Of a stretch of 64,000 nucleotides of DNA, positions 20,471 to 27,305 are shown piece by piece. Origin of the DNA: Arthrobacter sp. SLBN-122 (GTDB taxonomy: Bacteria; Actinomycetota; Actinomycetes; Actinomycetales; Micrococcaceae); the NCBI RefSeq assembly GCF_006715165.1, contig NZ_VFMS01000001.1, forward strand, positions 2,170,001 to 2,234,000, read 5' to 3'. Below the pieces are notes generated by a model. The model searched no databases. It was given only the letters and a program-made list of their open reading frames with translations, and was not told where the DNA came from. Position numbers and translations under genes: made by a program. Numbering within the stretch: position 1 is the first letter of the stretch; each line of letters opens with the position of its first letter.

Positions 20471-22176
20471 CCACTGACGGCCAGCTGCCCGGTCCGCCCG
20501 TGGTCCCGCCTGAGCTTCCGCCTGCGCCTCCAACTGCCCAGGGCAGCCCGGAAAGCAACAGAACGTCCGACGGCGAGTGGCTGCGGGTGCATCCTGCCTC
20601 ACCTTTCGTTCGCGGCTGGGTTGCCCTGGCCGCCATCACCTTCTTCTTTGGCCGGGACCTCTTCGAGCGGACGCTGCAGGGCCAGCCCGTGTTCGAGGAC
20701 GGCTTTGCCAGGCGCGCACCATGGCTCCTTGGCGGCGGCGCGGTGGTGCTGGCAGTGGCGGTGCTGGGGTTCGTCCTCACCTGGTACTTCACCAAGTACC
20801 AAGTGTCCGGCGGCTATGTCAGAGTCAACAGCGGGCTGATCTTCCGCCAGCACCGGCAGGCGCGGCTGGACCGGGTGCAGGCCATTGACATCGTGCAGCC
20901 CCTGCTGGCCCGGATCTTCGGCCTGGCGGAACTCAAATTCGAGGTAGCCGACGCCGGGGAATCAGCGGTGCGCTTGGCCTACCTGAAGATCGGGGAAGCC
21001 CGGCAGCTGCGTGCCACCATCCTGGCGCAGGCGTCCGGAGCATCCGCCGGTGCTGTTACAGGTGCCCACGTTGATTCCGCGGCAGGTGCCAGTTCCGGAA
21101 GCCCGGCAGGACCGGAGCGCCTTGCCCGGCCCGCACCCGAGGCGCCGGAAATCACTGTCCTGGCCGTGCCGCCGTCGCGCCTTCTCGGATCGCTGATCCT
21201 GAGCGAGCAAAGCGTCTTTATAGTGGTGGGCGGGATCGCCTCGGTGGTCCTGTCGGCGCTGACGGACAACCGCGCCTTCTACTTCTACCTGGTGCCCGCG
21301 GCCCTGGGCCTGGCCGCCGGCTACTGGAACTTCTTCAACAAGGGGTTCAACTTCACCGCAGCGGTTTCTCCCGACGGCATCCGGCTGCGGTACGGGCTCC
21401 TGGACACCCAGGCGCAGACGCTTCCACCAGGCCGGATCCAGGCGGTGAAGGTTGCCCAGCCTCCGCTGTGGCGGCCCTTCGGCTGGTACCGGATGCAGGT
21501 GAATGCGGCCGGCTACGGGGTTTCCGGCAACGCCGCCGAGGGCAACACTCGAACCACCCTCCTGCCGGTGGGAAAGCTGTCCGACGTCATGGCCATGCTT
21601 TCGCTGGTCCTGCCGGACCCGGGGACCAGCCAGCCCGAGCTGGTTTTTAGCGCCGGCCTTAACGGCAGGGATTCCGACGGCGGATTCGTCACCACGCCGC
21701 GACGGGCCCGCCTGATGGCACCCCTCGCGTGGCGCCGCAACGGGTTCACCGCAACTGACACGGCCCTGTTGATCCGCTCCGGGCGCTGGTGGCGGGAACT
21801 GGTGCTGGTTCCCCACCAGCGGACCCAGTCACTGGCATTGCAGCAGGGACCCCTGGCGCGCAGGTTCCGCGTGGCGGACCTGGTCCTCCATACGACGGCA
21901 GGGCCGGTGGCCCCCCGGCTGGCCCAGGCCGGGCTGGACGAAGCCCGGCAGCTCTTCGACGACCAATCGGCACGTGCCCGGCTGGCGCGGAAGCGGCAAA
22001 CCACCGAACAATGGTTGCGGCAGGTTGTTCCGGCGGTCGCGCCCACGCCGATGGGTGCCCTGCAACTGCCCGGCTCCGCAGTGTCTGACGCGCCGGTGCC
22101 TGAGGTGCCGGCCCGTGGGGATGGAACCGGCGATGCACGAGACCATTACCAACAGGAAGGCCAGCAGCATGGCTAA
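20467..22176 (+). CDS. PH domain-containing membrane protein (YdbT-like)
   Basis: 569 residues. A proline-rich N-terminus is followed by two membrane segments (about 48-65 and 78-99), a first bPH2 domain (GLIFRQHRQARLDRVQAIDI), and a variable Ala/Gly/Ser linker. Then come two more membrane segments (about 240-280), a second PH domain (RYGLLDTQAQTLPPGRIQAV) and a third PH-like copy (LIRSGRWWRELVLVPHQRTQSLALQQGPLARRF). This multi-PH layout matches YdbT. The GTG start overlaps the preceding stop (GTGA). YdbS and YdbT in Bacillus are linked to bacteriocin resistance, but no function is shown here. Confidence 0.85.
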   Translation: MTTDGQLPGPPVVPPELPPAPPTAQGSPESNRTSDGEWLRVHPASPFVRGWVALAAITFFFGRDLFERTLQGQPVFEDGFARRAPWLLGGGAVVLAVAVLGFVLTWYFTKYQVSGGYVRVNSGLIFRQHRQARLDRVQAIDIVQPLLARIFGLAELKFEVADAGESAVRLAYLKIGEARQLRATILAQASGASAGAVTGAHVDSAAGASSGSPAGPERLARPAPEAPEITVLAVPPSRLLGSLILSEQSVFIVVGGIASVVLSALTDNRAFYFYLVPAALGLAAGYWNFFNKGFNFTAAVSPDGIRLRYGLLDTQAQTLPPGRIQAVKVAQPPLWRPFGWYRMQVNAAGYGVSGNAAEGNTRTTLLPVGKLSDVMAMLSLVLPDPGTSQPELVFSAGLNGRDSDGGFVTTPRRARLMAPLAWRRNGFTATDTALLIRSGRWWRELVLVPHQRTQSLALQQGPLARRFRVADLVLHTTAGPVAPRLAQAGLDEARQLFDDQSARARLARKRQTTEQWLRQVVPAVAPTPMGALQLPGSAVSDAPVPEVPARGDGTGDARDHYQQEGQQHG

Positions 22177-23062
22177 GCCCGGACGCCTCGGCGTCGGAAT
22201 CATCGGTGCCGGCAAGGTGGGAGCCGTGCTGGGCGCTGCTTTGCGCGCTGCCGAGCACGCCGTCGTCGGGGTGTCAGCCGTGTCCGACGCAAGCCGCGAA
22301 CGGGCTGAAACACTGCTGCCCGGCGTGCCCGTCCTGGAAGTGCAGGACATTGTCGAGCGGTCGGAGCTGGTGTTGCTGGCCGTGCCGGATGACGCCCTGC
22401 CTGGCCTGGTGGGCGGGCTGGCGAAGCTGGGGGCATGGCAGCCCGGCCAGCTCGTGGCGCACACCTCAGGGCGGTTCGGGGTGGGCGTGCTGCATCCCGT
22501 GCGCGCTGCCGGGGCCGTTCCCCTGGCGCTGCACCCGGCCATGACGTTCACCGGCATGAGCCTGGACCTCACCCGGCTGCTGGACTGCACCTTCGGGGTC
22601 ACGGCGGATGCCGCCATGCTGCCCATCGCCCAGGCGCTGGTGGTGGAGATGGGGGCGGAACCCGTTGCCATCGCCGAGGCCGACAGGACGCTTTACCACG
22701 CAGCCCTGGCACACGGCTCCAACCACCTGGTGACCCTGGTGGCGCAGGCGTCGCAGCTCCTGCGTGAGGTTGGGGTGGAGGCGCCCGAACGAATGCTTGG
22801 TCCGCTGCTGCGCGCCACCCTGGAGAACGCGCTGGCCTCGGGGGAATCGGCGCTGACTGGCCCGGTGGCCCGCGGGGACGTGGGGACGGTCGGTGCCCAT
22901 GCCGAGGCTTTGCGGGAGTTCGACGGCGGCAGGCATGGCGATGTGCTCGAGGCGTACCTTGCGATGGCCCGGGCCACTGCCCTGCGGGCAGAAGGGCGGG
23001 GACTGCTGAAACCTGACCAGCTGAAGGGGCTGCACGAGGCCCTCGATCCGAAGGAGGACTGA
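22169..23062 (+). CDS. Rossmann-fold DUF2520 domain protein
   Basis: 297 residues resembling NADP-dependent oxidoreductases of the ketopantoate reductase type. The N-terminal dinucleotide motif is GVGIIGAGKVGAVLGAAL, followed by the LLAVPDDALPGLVGGLAKLG and LHPAMTFTGM segments typical of DUF2520 proteins. Its place directly before panC suggests a role linked to pantothenate synthesis, perhaps ketopantoate reduction, but this is inference. ATG 22169 has AGGAAGG nine bases upstream; an earlier in-frame ATG (MHETITNRK) is possible. It overlaps the end of the PH gene by eight bases. Confidence 0.85.
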   Translation: MAKPGRLGVGIIGAGKVGAVLGAALRAAEHAVVGVSAVSDASRERAETLLPGVPVLEVQDIVERSELVLLAVPDDALPGLVGGLAKLGAWQPGQLVAHTSGRFGVGVLHPVRAAGAVPLALHPAMTFTGMSLDLTRLLDCTFGVTADAAMLPIAQALVVEMGAEPVAIAEADRTLYHAALAHGSNHLVTLVAQASQLLREVGVEAPERMLGPLLRATLENALASGESALTGPVARGDVGTVGAHAEALREFDGGRHGDVLEAYLAMARATALRAEGRGLLKPDQLKGLHEALDPKED

Positions 23063-23992
23063 ATGTCCATTCAACTCGTCAAAACCGTTCTCGAACTGCA
23101 CGCGGAAAGCGCCAGGCTCCTTGGCGCCAGGCGCGGTACATCGCAGGGCCTGGTGCCCACCATGGGGGCACTCCACGAAGGCCATGCCGCACTGGCGCGC
23201 ACCGCCGTCGAGCACAACGACGTTGTGGTGGCCAGCATCTTCGTTAACCCCCTGCAGTTCGGCGACGCCGTGGACCTGGACCGCTACCCCAGGACGCTGG
23301 ACGCCGATCTTGCGCTGCTGGAGGAGCAGGGCGTCGATCTGGTGTTTGCGCCGTCAGTGGAGGAGGTCTACCCCGGCGGGGAGCCCCTGGTGCGGGTGAC
23401 GTCCGGCCGGCTCGGCGAAAAGTGGGAAGGTGCATCCCGGCCCGGACACTTCGACGGCGCCCTGACCGTTGTGGCAAAACTGCTCCATTACGGCATGCCG
23501 GCCGCAGGTCTTCCTGCCGGTTCCGCCGATGACGCTTTCCAGGCCGGCGGCCTGGCCGCGTACCGGGCCTACTTCGGGCAGAAGGACGCGCAGCAGTTGG
23601 CCCTGGTCCGGCGGATGGTTGGCGATCTGAACTTTCCGGTCGAGATCGTCGGCGTGCCCACGGTCAGGGCAGAGGACGGGCTGGCGTTGTCCAGCCGGAA
23701 CCGCTTCCTGTCCGACGCCGAGCGGGACGCCGCGCTGGTCCTCTCCCGGGCGCTGCGGCTGCTGGAGGAGCGGGCAAATGCCCACGAGCCGCTGGACCTG
23801 GACTCCGCGCTGGCACTGGTTGAGTCCCAACCCCTGGTTGAACTGGACTACTTCGAAGTGGTGGATCCGGAAACACTTGAACCGCTGGCTGAGAACTGCC
23901 GGGAGACTCCTTTCCGCGGCGATGCCCTGGCGCTTATCGCCGCCAAGGTTGGCCCGGTGCGGCTGATCGACAACATGCCGCTCAGTTCCTGA
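23063..23992 (+). CDS. panC: Pantothenate synthetase
   Basis: The enzyme joins pantoate and beta-alanine with ATP to give pantothenate. 309 residues. The HIGH-like motif is in [14 protein letters not shown]; other landmarks are [43 protein letters not shown] and [13 protein letters not shown] 23063 follows the DUF2520 stop at once and has a perfect AAGGAGG. A roughly 20-residue Ala/Gly insert ([20 protein letters not shown]) follows the KLL segment. It is the last gene of the folate/pantothenate operon. panB and panD are not in the window. Confidence 0.95.
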   Translation: MSIQLVKTVLELHAESARLLGARRGTSQGLVPTMGALHEGHAALARTAVEHNDVVVASIFVNPLQFGDAVDLDRYPRTLDADLALLEEQGVDLVFAPSVEEVYPGGEPLVRVTSGRLGEKWEGASRPGHFDGALTVVAKLLHYGMPAAGLPAGSADDAFQAGGLAAYRAYFGQKDAQQLALVRRMVGDLNFPVEIVGVPTVRAEDGLALSSRNRFLSDAERDAALVLSRALRLLEERANAHEPLDLDSALALVESQPLVELDYFEVVDPETLEPLAENCRETPFRGDALALIAAKVGPVRLIDNMPLSS

Positions 23993-24061
23993 CTTTCGCT
24001 ACTCCCAGGTTTCCTGATTCTTCCCGGCTGCCCGGGGGAGGGTCTACGGGTAGGACGGAAG

Positions 24062-24328
24062 TTAGAGGTCCAGCCCGTCCTCGCTGGCCACCAGCTGCTC
24101 CAGGAGTGCCTTTTCGGGGCGGCCCGGGTTGCGCGCCACGCATTGACGAAGCCGTGCCCTGGACAGTTCTTCGGCCGGATCCGTGCTCGAAAGTTGTTGG
24201 TCGATAATCTCCTGGGCCTGCCATCGAAGCGATTCAATGGCGAACTGGCGGATCTCCTCAGGAGTGTCACTGGGAATCCACGGCTCGGGAACCGGGGGCA
24301 CGCTTTGGACCAACCGCTCTACTGTCAT
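24062..24328 (-). CDS. Small hypothetical protein (88 aa) with an LRV-like motif
   Basis: 88 residues beginning MTVERLVQSVPPVPEPWIPS and ending LEQLVASEDGLDL. The C-terminal part (CVARNPGRPEKALLEQLVASED) resembles one unit of a variant leucine-rich repeat (xxARNPxxPxxxLxxLxxDxx), but a single unit is weak evidence. The start is well supported: AAGGAGG lies five bases before ATG 24328. It converges with panC and is divergent from the TetR remnant 14 bases away. No function is assigned. Confidence 0.65.
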   Translation of the reverse strand: MTVERLVQSVPPVPEPWIPSDTPEEIRQFAIESLRWQAQEIIDQQLSSTDPAEELSRARLRQCVARNPGRPEKALLEQLVASEDGLDL

Positions 24329-24342
24329 AGTGGCCTCCTTGC

Positions 24343-24714
24343 ATGAAGCCGCAGTGGCCGGGGAAGGCCCGGAGCCGCGGCCGCACCTCCATTGAGCAGT
24401 TACTGGCAATTTTCGACGTCTTCGGCGACTGGTTCCAACAGGACGATTTCGAAGGCAGTCCCTTTATCAATGTCTTGCTGGAGATGGGTCCGTCCCACCC
24501 CTGGGGCCAGGCGAGCATCGACTATCTGGCCAAGGTCCGCGGGCACGTCCGAGGGTTGGCGGAAGAAGCCGGCTTGGTGCGCCCGGAGGAATTTTCGCGC
24601 TCCTGGCACATCCTGATGAAAGGCTCCATTATTTCCGCCACTGAGGGAGACCTGCAGGCGGCCAAGCGCGCCCAGCAAATGGCGCGCTGGCTCATCGAGC
24701 ACCACAGGGCATAG
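24343..24714 (+). pseudogene. TetR-family regulator remnant lacking the DNA-binding domain
   Basis: An open frame of 123 codons whose product matches only the ligand-binding C-terminal half of a TetR regulator. LLAIFDVFGDWFQ, FEGSPFINVLLEMGPSHP and SRSWHILMKGSIISATEGD, then a final helix AKRAQQMARWLIEHH, are typical of the YcdC/TetR C-terminal domain. The expected N-terminal helix-turn-helix (about 50-60 residues) is absent. Upstream lies the divergent small gene. I read this as the 3' end of a regulator cut off by a deletion or rearrangement. It could in principle be translated from ATG 24343, which has no good Shine-Dalgarno. Confidence 0.7.
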
Positions 24715-24756
24715 TGCGGCGGTTGCTTCACCTCGCGATTGCTAACCCCGCAGGAG

Positions 24757-26466
24757 CTACACCCCGGCACCAACCGAGCCCGGGAACAGCGCAAACGGCA
24801 TCCTGTAGAAGTCAGCCCAGAGCGGGTCCTCGGGTGAGAGGTCGTTGAGGTCTATGAGTTTGTCGTCGTCCGGTTCCCACTGCGGGAGGTCTTCCGGGCT
24901 GGGATCTACACCCTGGGTTACGGCGGGCATCGGAAAAAGTCCCGCCGGCCAGTGGGTTGGTTCGGGGTCTGGGTGTTCGGGTTTGTAGTGGCGGCCGGTG
25001 GGTGAGGTCCAGCCGGGTGGTTCGTTGTCGGTTGCGGGGTCCGGGATCCATGGCCGGGTGTGTTTGAGCCGGTGATGTTTCGGGCAGAGCTGGGCCAGGT
25101 TGCTGGTGCCCGTGGTGCCGCCGTGTTCCCAGGCAGTGAGGTGGTCGGTGTCGTTGTCCGGGGTGCGGTTGCTGCAGCCAGGGAAGCTGCATTTCCCGTC
25201 CCGCATGCGAATCCATTGTTTGATGGTTTCGGGTAGCCGGTAGCGGGTGCGGCCGATCTCCAAGGGGGCCCCGTCGCGGGGGTCGACCAGGACCCGGTAG
25301 AACGAGTCCGCCCCGTCCGCGACGAGTTTGCGGGCCAGGGATGCCGGGATGGGGCCGTGGCCGTCCAGTTCTGCGGGTTCGTCGGTGATGCCGAGCAGGG
25401 CGCACACCGGCACCATGACCAGGACATCCGCACGCGGGGTGAGGACCTTCCCGATCTCACCGGTGCTTCCGTTAGCCTGGGCTGCCTCGTTGGTGCTGCT
25501 TGCGCCGAGGAGGAGTGATGCTGCGATGTCGGGGCGGAGTTGGGTGAGGGTGCGGGGTTCGTCGGGGACTTGGAGGCCGCGGGCGGTGGCGGTGGTGCGG
25601 TTCCAGATCGCCGAAGCGGTGTGCCCGGGGAGGTGGAGGGAGATCCAGGCCCTGCCGTCGCGGTCCGGGGTGTATTCCATCCGCCGGTCCGCAACACCTT
25701 TCGCGTGGCGCTTCTGCAGGCTTTCGGGGTGGTGGCGTTCGCGGCAGGAACGGACTTTGACCCGGAACCGGGAGGGAATGAGTTCGCCGGGTGCGGCGCC
25801 GCGGGCCGGCTTCGGGGCATCGGGGTCGAAGAAGTGCGCCACCAGGGCGGCGGCACCGTCCGGGGTGAGCCCCTCGGTCTCGTCGGCAACAATTCTCGCG
25901 TGCTGCCATGACAGGTCCCCGGCAGACAAGGCTGCAAGGACGGGCGGCAGGGAACACACCTGCCGGAACTGTTCCACGAATGCCCCGGCAGCGCCGAAAC
26001 TGATGGTCAGGACCCCGGCGATTTCCTCCACCGCTGGCATCTCCGCGTAGGTGCGTTCACGCACGGGCGCGTCGGGGGCGAGCAGCGCATGCTGGATCTC
26101 AACGACCTCGGCAACATCACGGGCTTTCACTGCAGCGAGCTGCGCCTCCAGCCGCTTCACCGCTTCCAGTCGTTCCAGCCGGAGCTCATACCGCCGCTGC
26201 AAAACGTCCACACCAGCCCCAATACCCAGCCCGGCAGCCAGGAAAGCATCCTCAGCGGCCAGCGCATCAAGGGCAGCAACAGAGGAGTGGACCCCTTCCA
26301 AAACCACCCCGCCACCGCTGCTGATTTCCATACGGACATCATCCAACGAGGCACTGACATTCGAAGCGGCCAGCCAAACCTGCCCCAGCCAAGCGTCTGC
26401 CCAGGCGCCTCCAGCTGCGCAGCCGCGTGCCGTCGTCGTGCTTGAAGCTCCCTGCAAACCTCCCAC
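24757..26466 (-). CDS. DUF222 / HNH endonuclease signature protein (13E12-like)
   Basis: A 569-residue protein with an N-terminal DUF222 domain and a C-terminal HNH motif (CSFPGC ... DTDHLTAWEHGG ... LCPKHHRLKH), the architecture of the multi-copy 13E12 repeat family in actinobacteria. The HNH cysteines and histidines are intact, so nuclease activity is possible, but none has been established for most members. The GTG at 26466 gives the longest form; ATG 26331 (MEISSGGGVV) is an alternative. Families of this type often differ in copy number between strains, in keeping with the accessory nature of this region. Confidence 0.85.
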   Translation of the reverse strand: MGGLQGASSTTTARGCAAGGAWADAWLGQVWLAASNVSASLDDVRMEISSGGGVVLEGVHSSVAALDALAAEDAFLAAGLGIGAGVDVLQRRYELRLERLEAVKRLEAQLAAVKARDVAEVVEIQHALLAPDAPVRERTYAEMPAVEEIAGVLTISFGAAGAFVEQFRQVCSLPPVLAALSAGDLSWQHARIVADETEGLTPDGAAALVAHFFDPDAPKPARGAAPGELIPSRFRVKVRSCRERHHPESLQKRHAKGVADRRMEYTPDRDGRAWISLHLPGHTASAIWNRTTATARGLQVPDEPRTLTQLRPDIAASLLLGASSTNEAAQANGSTGEIGKVLTPRADVLVMVPVCALLGITDEPAELDGHGPIPASLARKLVADGADSFYRVLVDPRDGAPLEIGRTRYRLPETIKQWIRMRDGKCSFPGCSNRTPDNDTDHLTAWEHGGTTGTSNLAQLCPKHHRLKHTRPWIPDPATDNEPPGWTSPTGRHYKPEHPDPEPTHWPAGLFPMPAVTQGVDPSPEDLPQWEPDDDKLIDLNDLSPEDPLWADFYRMPFALFPGSVGAGV

Positions 26467-26510
26467 CCGCCTTATCCAAAAAGAGCAACACAGGGGCAGT
26501 AATAGTCAGC

Positions 26511-26546
26511 TTGCTTATTACTTTCAGCTTTCCTAGGCTGGAAAGC
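26511..26546 (+). promoter_or_regulatory. Promoter with palindromic operator before the PfpI gene
   Basis: TTGCTT (26511-26516), a 17-base spacer and TAGGCT (26534-26539) form a good sigma-70-like promoter about 80 bases before the PfpI-family start. The -10 is embedded in a perfect 7-bp inverted repeat, GCTTTCC (26527-26533) and GGAAAGC (26540-26546). A repressor bound there would block polymerase. Which regulator binds is unknown. Confidence 0.6.
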
Positions 26547-26617
26547 GTCAGGCAATCAACTCTCGAAGCGGGACCCCGCGCGCCAAGAGCGCGCAACCGC
26601 AAGCATGAGGAGGAACA

Positions 26618-27184
26618 ATGTCAGAGCACAGCATCGCAGGCAAGAAGGTGGCATTCCTGCTGACTGACGGAGTGGAGCAGGTGGAGCTCACCAGCCCCTG
26701 GCAGGCCGTGAAAGATGCCGGCGGTGAACCCACCCTCGTGGCACCCAAGAGCGGCAAGCTGCAGGGCTACAACGGCACGGAAAAGGGCGACACCTTCGAC
26801 GTCGACCTCACGGTGGCTGAAGCAAATGCCTCGGACTTTGACGCCCTGGTCCTTCCCGGCGGCGTCGTCAACGCGGACCACCTGCGCGTGGACAAGGATG
26901 CCCAGAGTTTCACCCGCAGTTTCTTTGAACAGCACAAGCCGGTGGCCTCCATCTGCCATGGCCCGTGGCTGCTGATCGAGGCTGGAGTCATCAGGGGCCG
27001 CAACGTCACCTCCTACTTCACTTTGGAAACAGACCTGAAGAACGCCGGCGCCAACTGGACGGACCAGGAAGTGGTGGTGGACCAGGGCCTGGTCACCAGC
27101 CGCAACCCGGATGACCTCCCGGCCTTCAACGAAAAGTTGGTGGAAGAGATCTCCGAAGGGGAGCACGCGGGCCAGACCGCCTGA
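26618..27184 (+). CDS. DJ-1/PfpI family protein (type 1 glutamine amidotransferase-like)
   Basis: 188 residues of the DJ-1/PfpI superfamily, close in layout to Bacillus general stress protein 18 (YfkM). It has GKKVAFLLTDGVEQVELT at the start, FDALVLPGGVVNADHLR, and the nucleophile-elbow cysteine in ASICHGPWLLIEAG. Members are stress-linked glyoxalase/deglycase- or chaperone-like proteins; the substrate here is unknown. AGGAGGAA precedes ATG 26618. The promoter upstream carries a palindromic operator. The DHA2 pump follows after a 121-base structured leader and may be co-transcribed. Confidence 0.88.
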   Translation: MSEHSIAGKKVAFLLTDGVEQVELTSPWQAVKDAGGEPTLVAPKSGKLQGYNGTEKGDTFDVDLTVAEANASDFDALVLPGGVVNADHLRVDKDAQSFTRSFFEQHKPVASICHGPWLLIEAGVIRGRNVTSYFTLETDLKNAGANWTDQEVVVDQGLVTSRNPDDLPAFNEKLVEEISEGEHAGQTA

Positions 27185-27190
27185 CCCCTA

Positions 27191-27305
27191 GTGTTCCCTC
27201 AGGGTTGAAAAACCCGTATGGAGGAATTACTCCAGCGGGTAGAGTGTTTGCATCTGCAGCGGCGCCGGCCGTGCATCATTCACAAAAACCCTTGAGGGAA
27301 CACCC
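27191..27305 (+). promoter_or_regulatory. Structured leader sequestering the Shine-Dalgarno of the DHA2 pump
   Basis: GTGTTCCCTCAGGGTT (27191-27206) is complementary to AACCCTTGAGGGAACAC (27287-27303), with one bulged base. The second arm contains GAGGGA, the only Shine-Dalgarno for the ATG at 27306. Inside the enclosed region lie a hairpin (ACCCG / CGGGT with TGGAG / CTCCA, 27212-27240) and a GC-rich stem (GCA-CGGC / GCCG-TGC, about 27256-27273). GGGTT (27202-27206) can instead pair with AACCC (27211-27215) around a short A-rich loop, which would free the SD. The layout is that of a translational switch or cis-regulatory RNA. The ligand or trigger is unknown. Confidence 0.6.
27218..27295 (+). 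CDS. Candidate 25-codon leader peptide upstream of the efflux pump
   Basis: An upstream ORF starting at ATG 27218 (MEELLQRVECLHLQRRRP, then seven more residues) with its TGA at 27293-27295, inside the arm that pairs with the leader's 5' end and directly on the pump's SD. The RRRP stretch fits the R/K-x-R/K type of motif at which macrolide-bound ribosomes stall in known resistance leader peptides. No good Shine-Dalgarno precedes it, so translation is uncertain. Confidence 0.3.
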   Translation: MEELLQRVECLHLQRRRPCIIHKNP

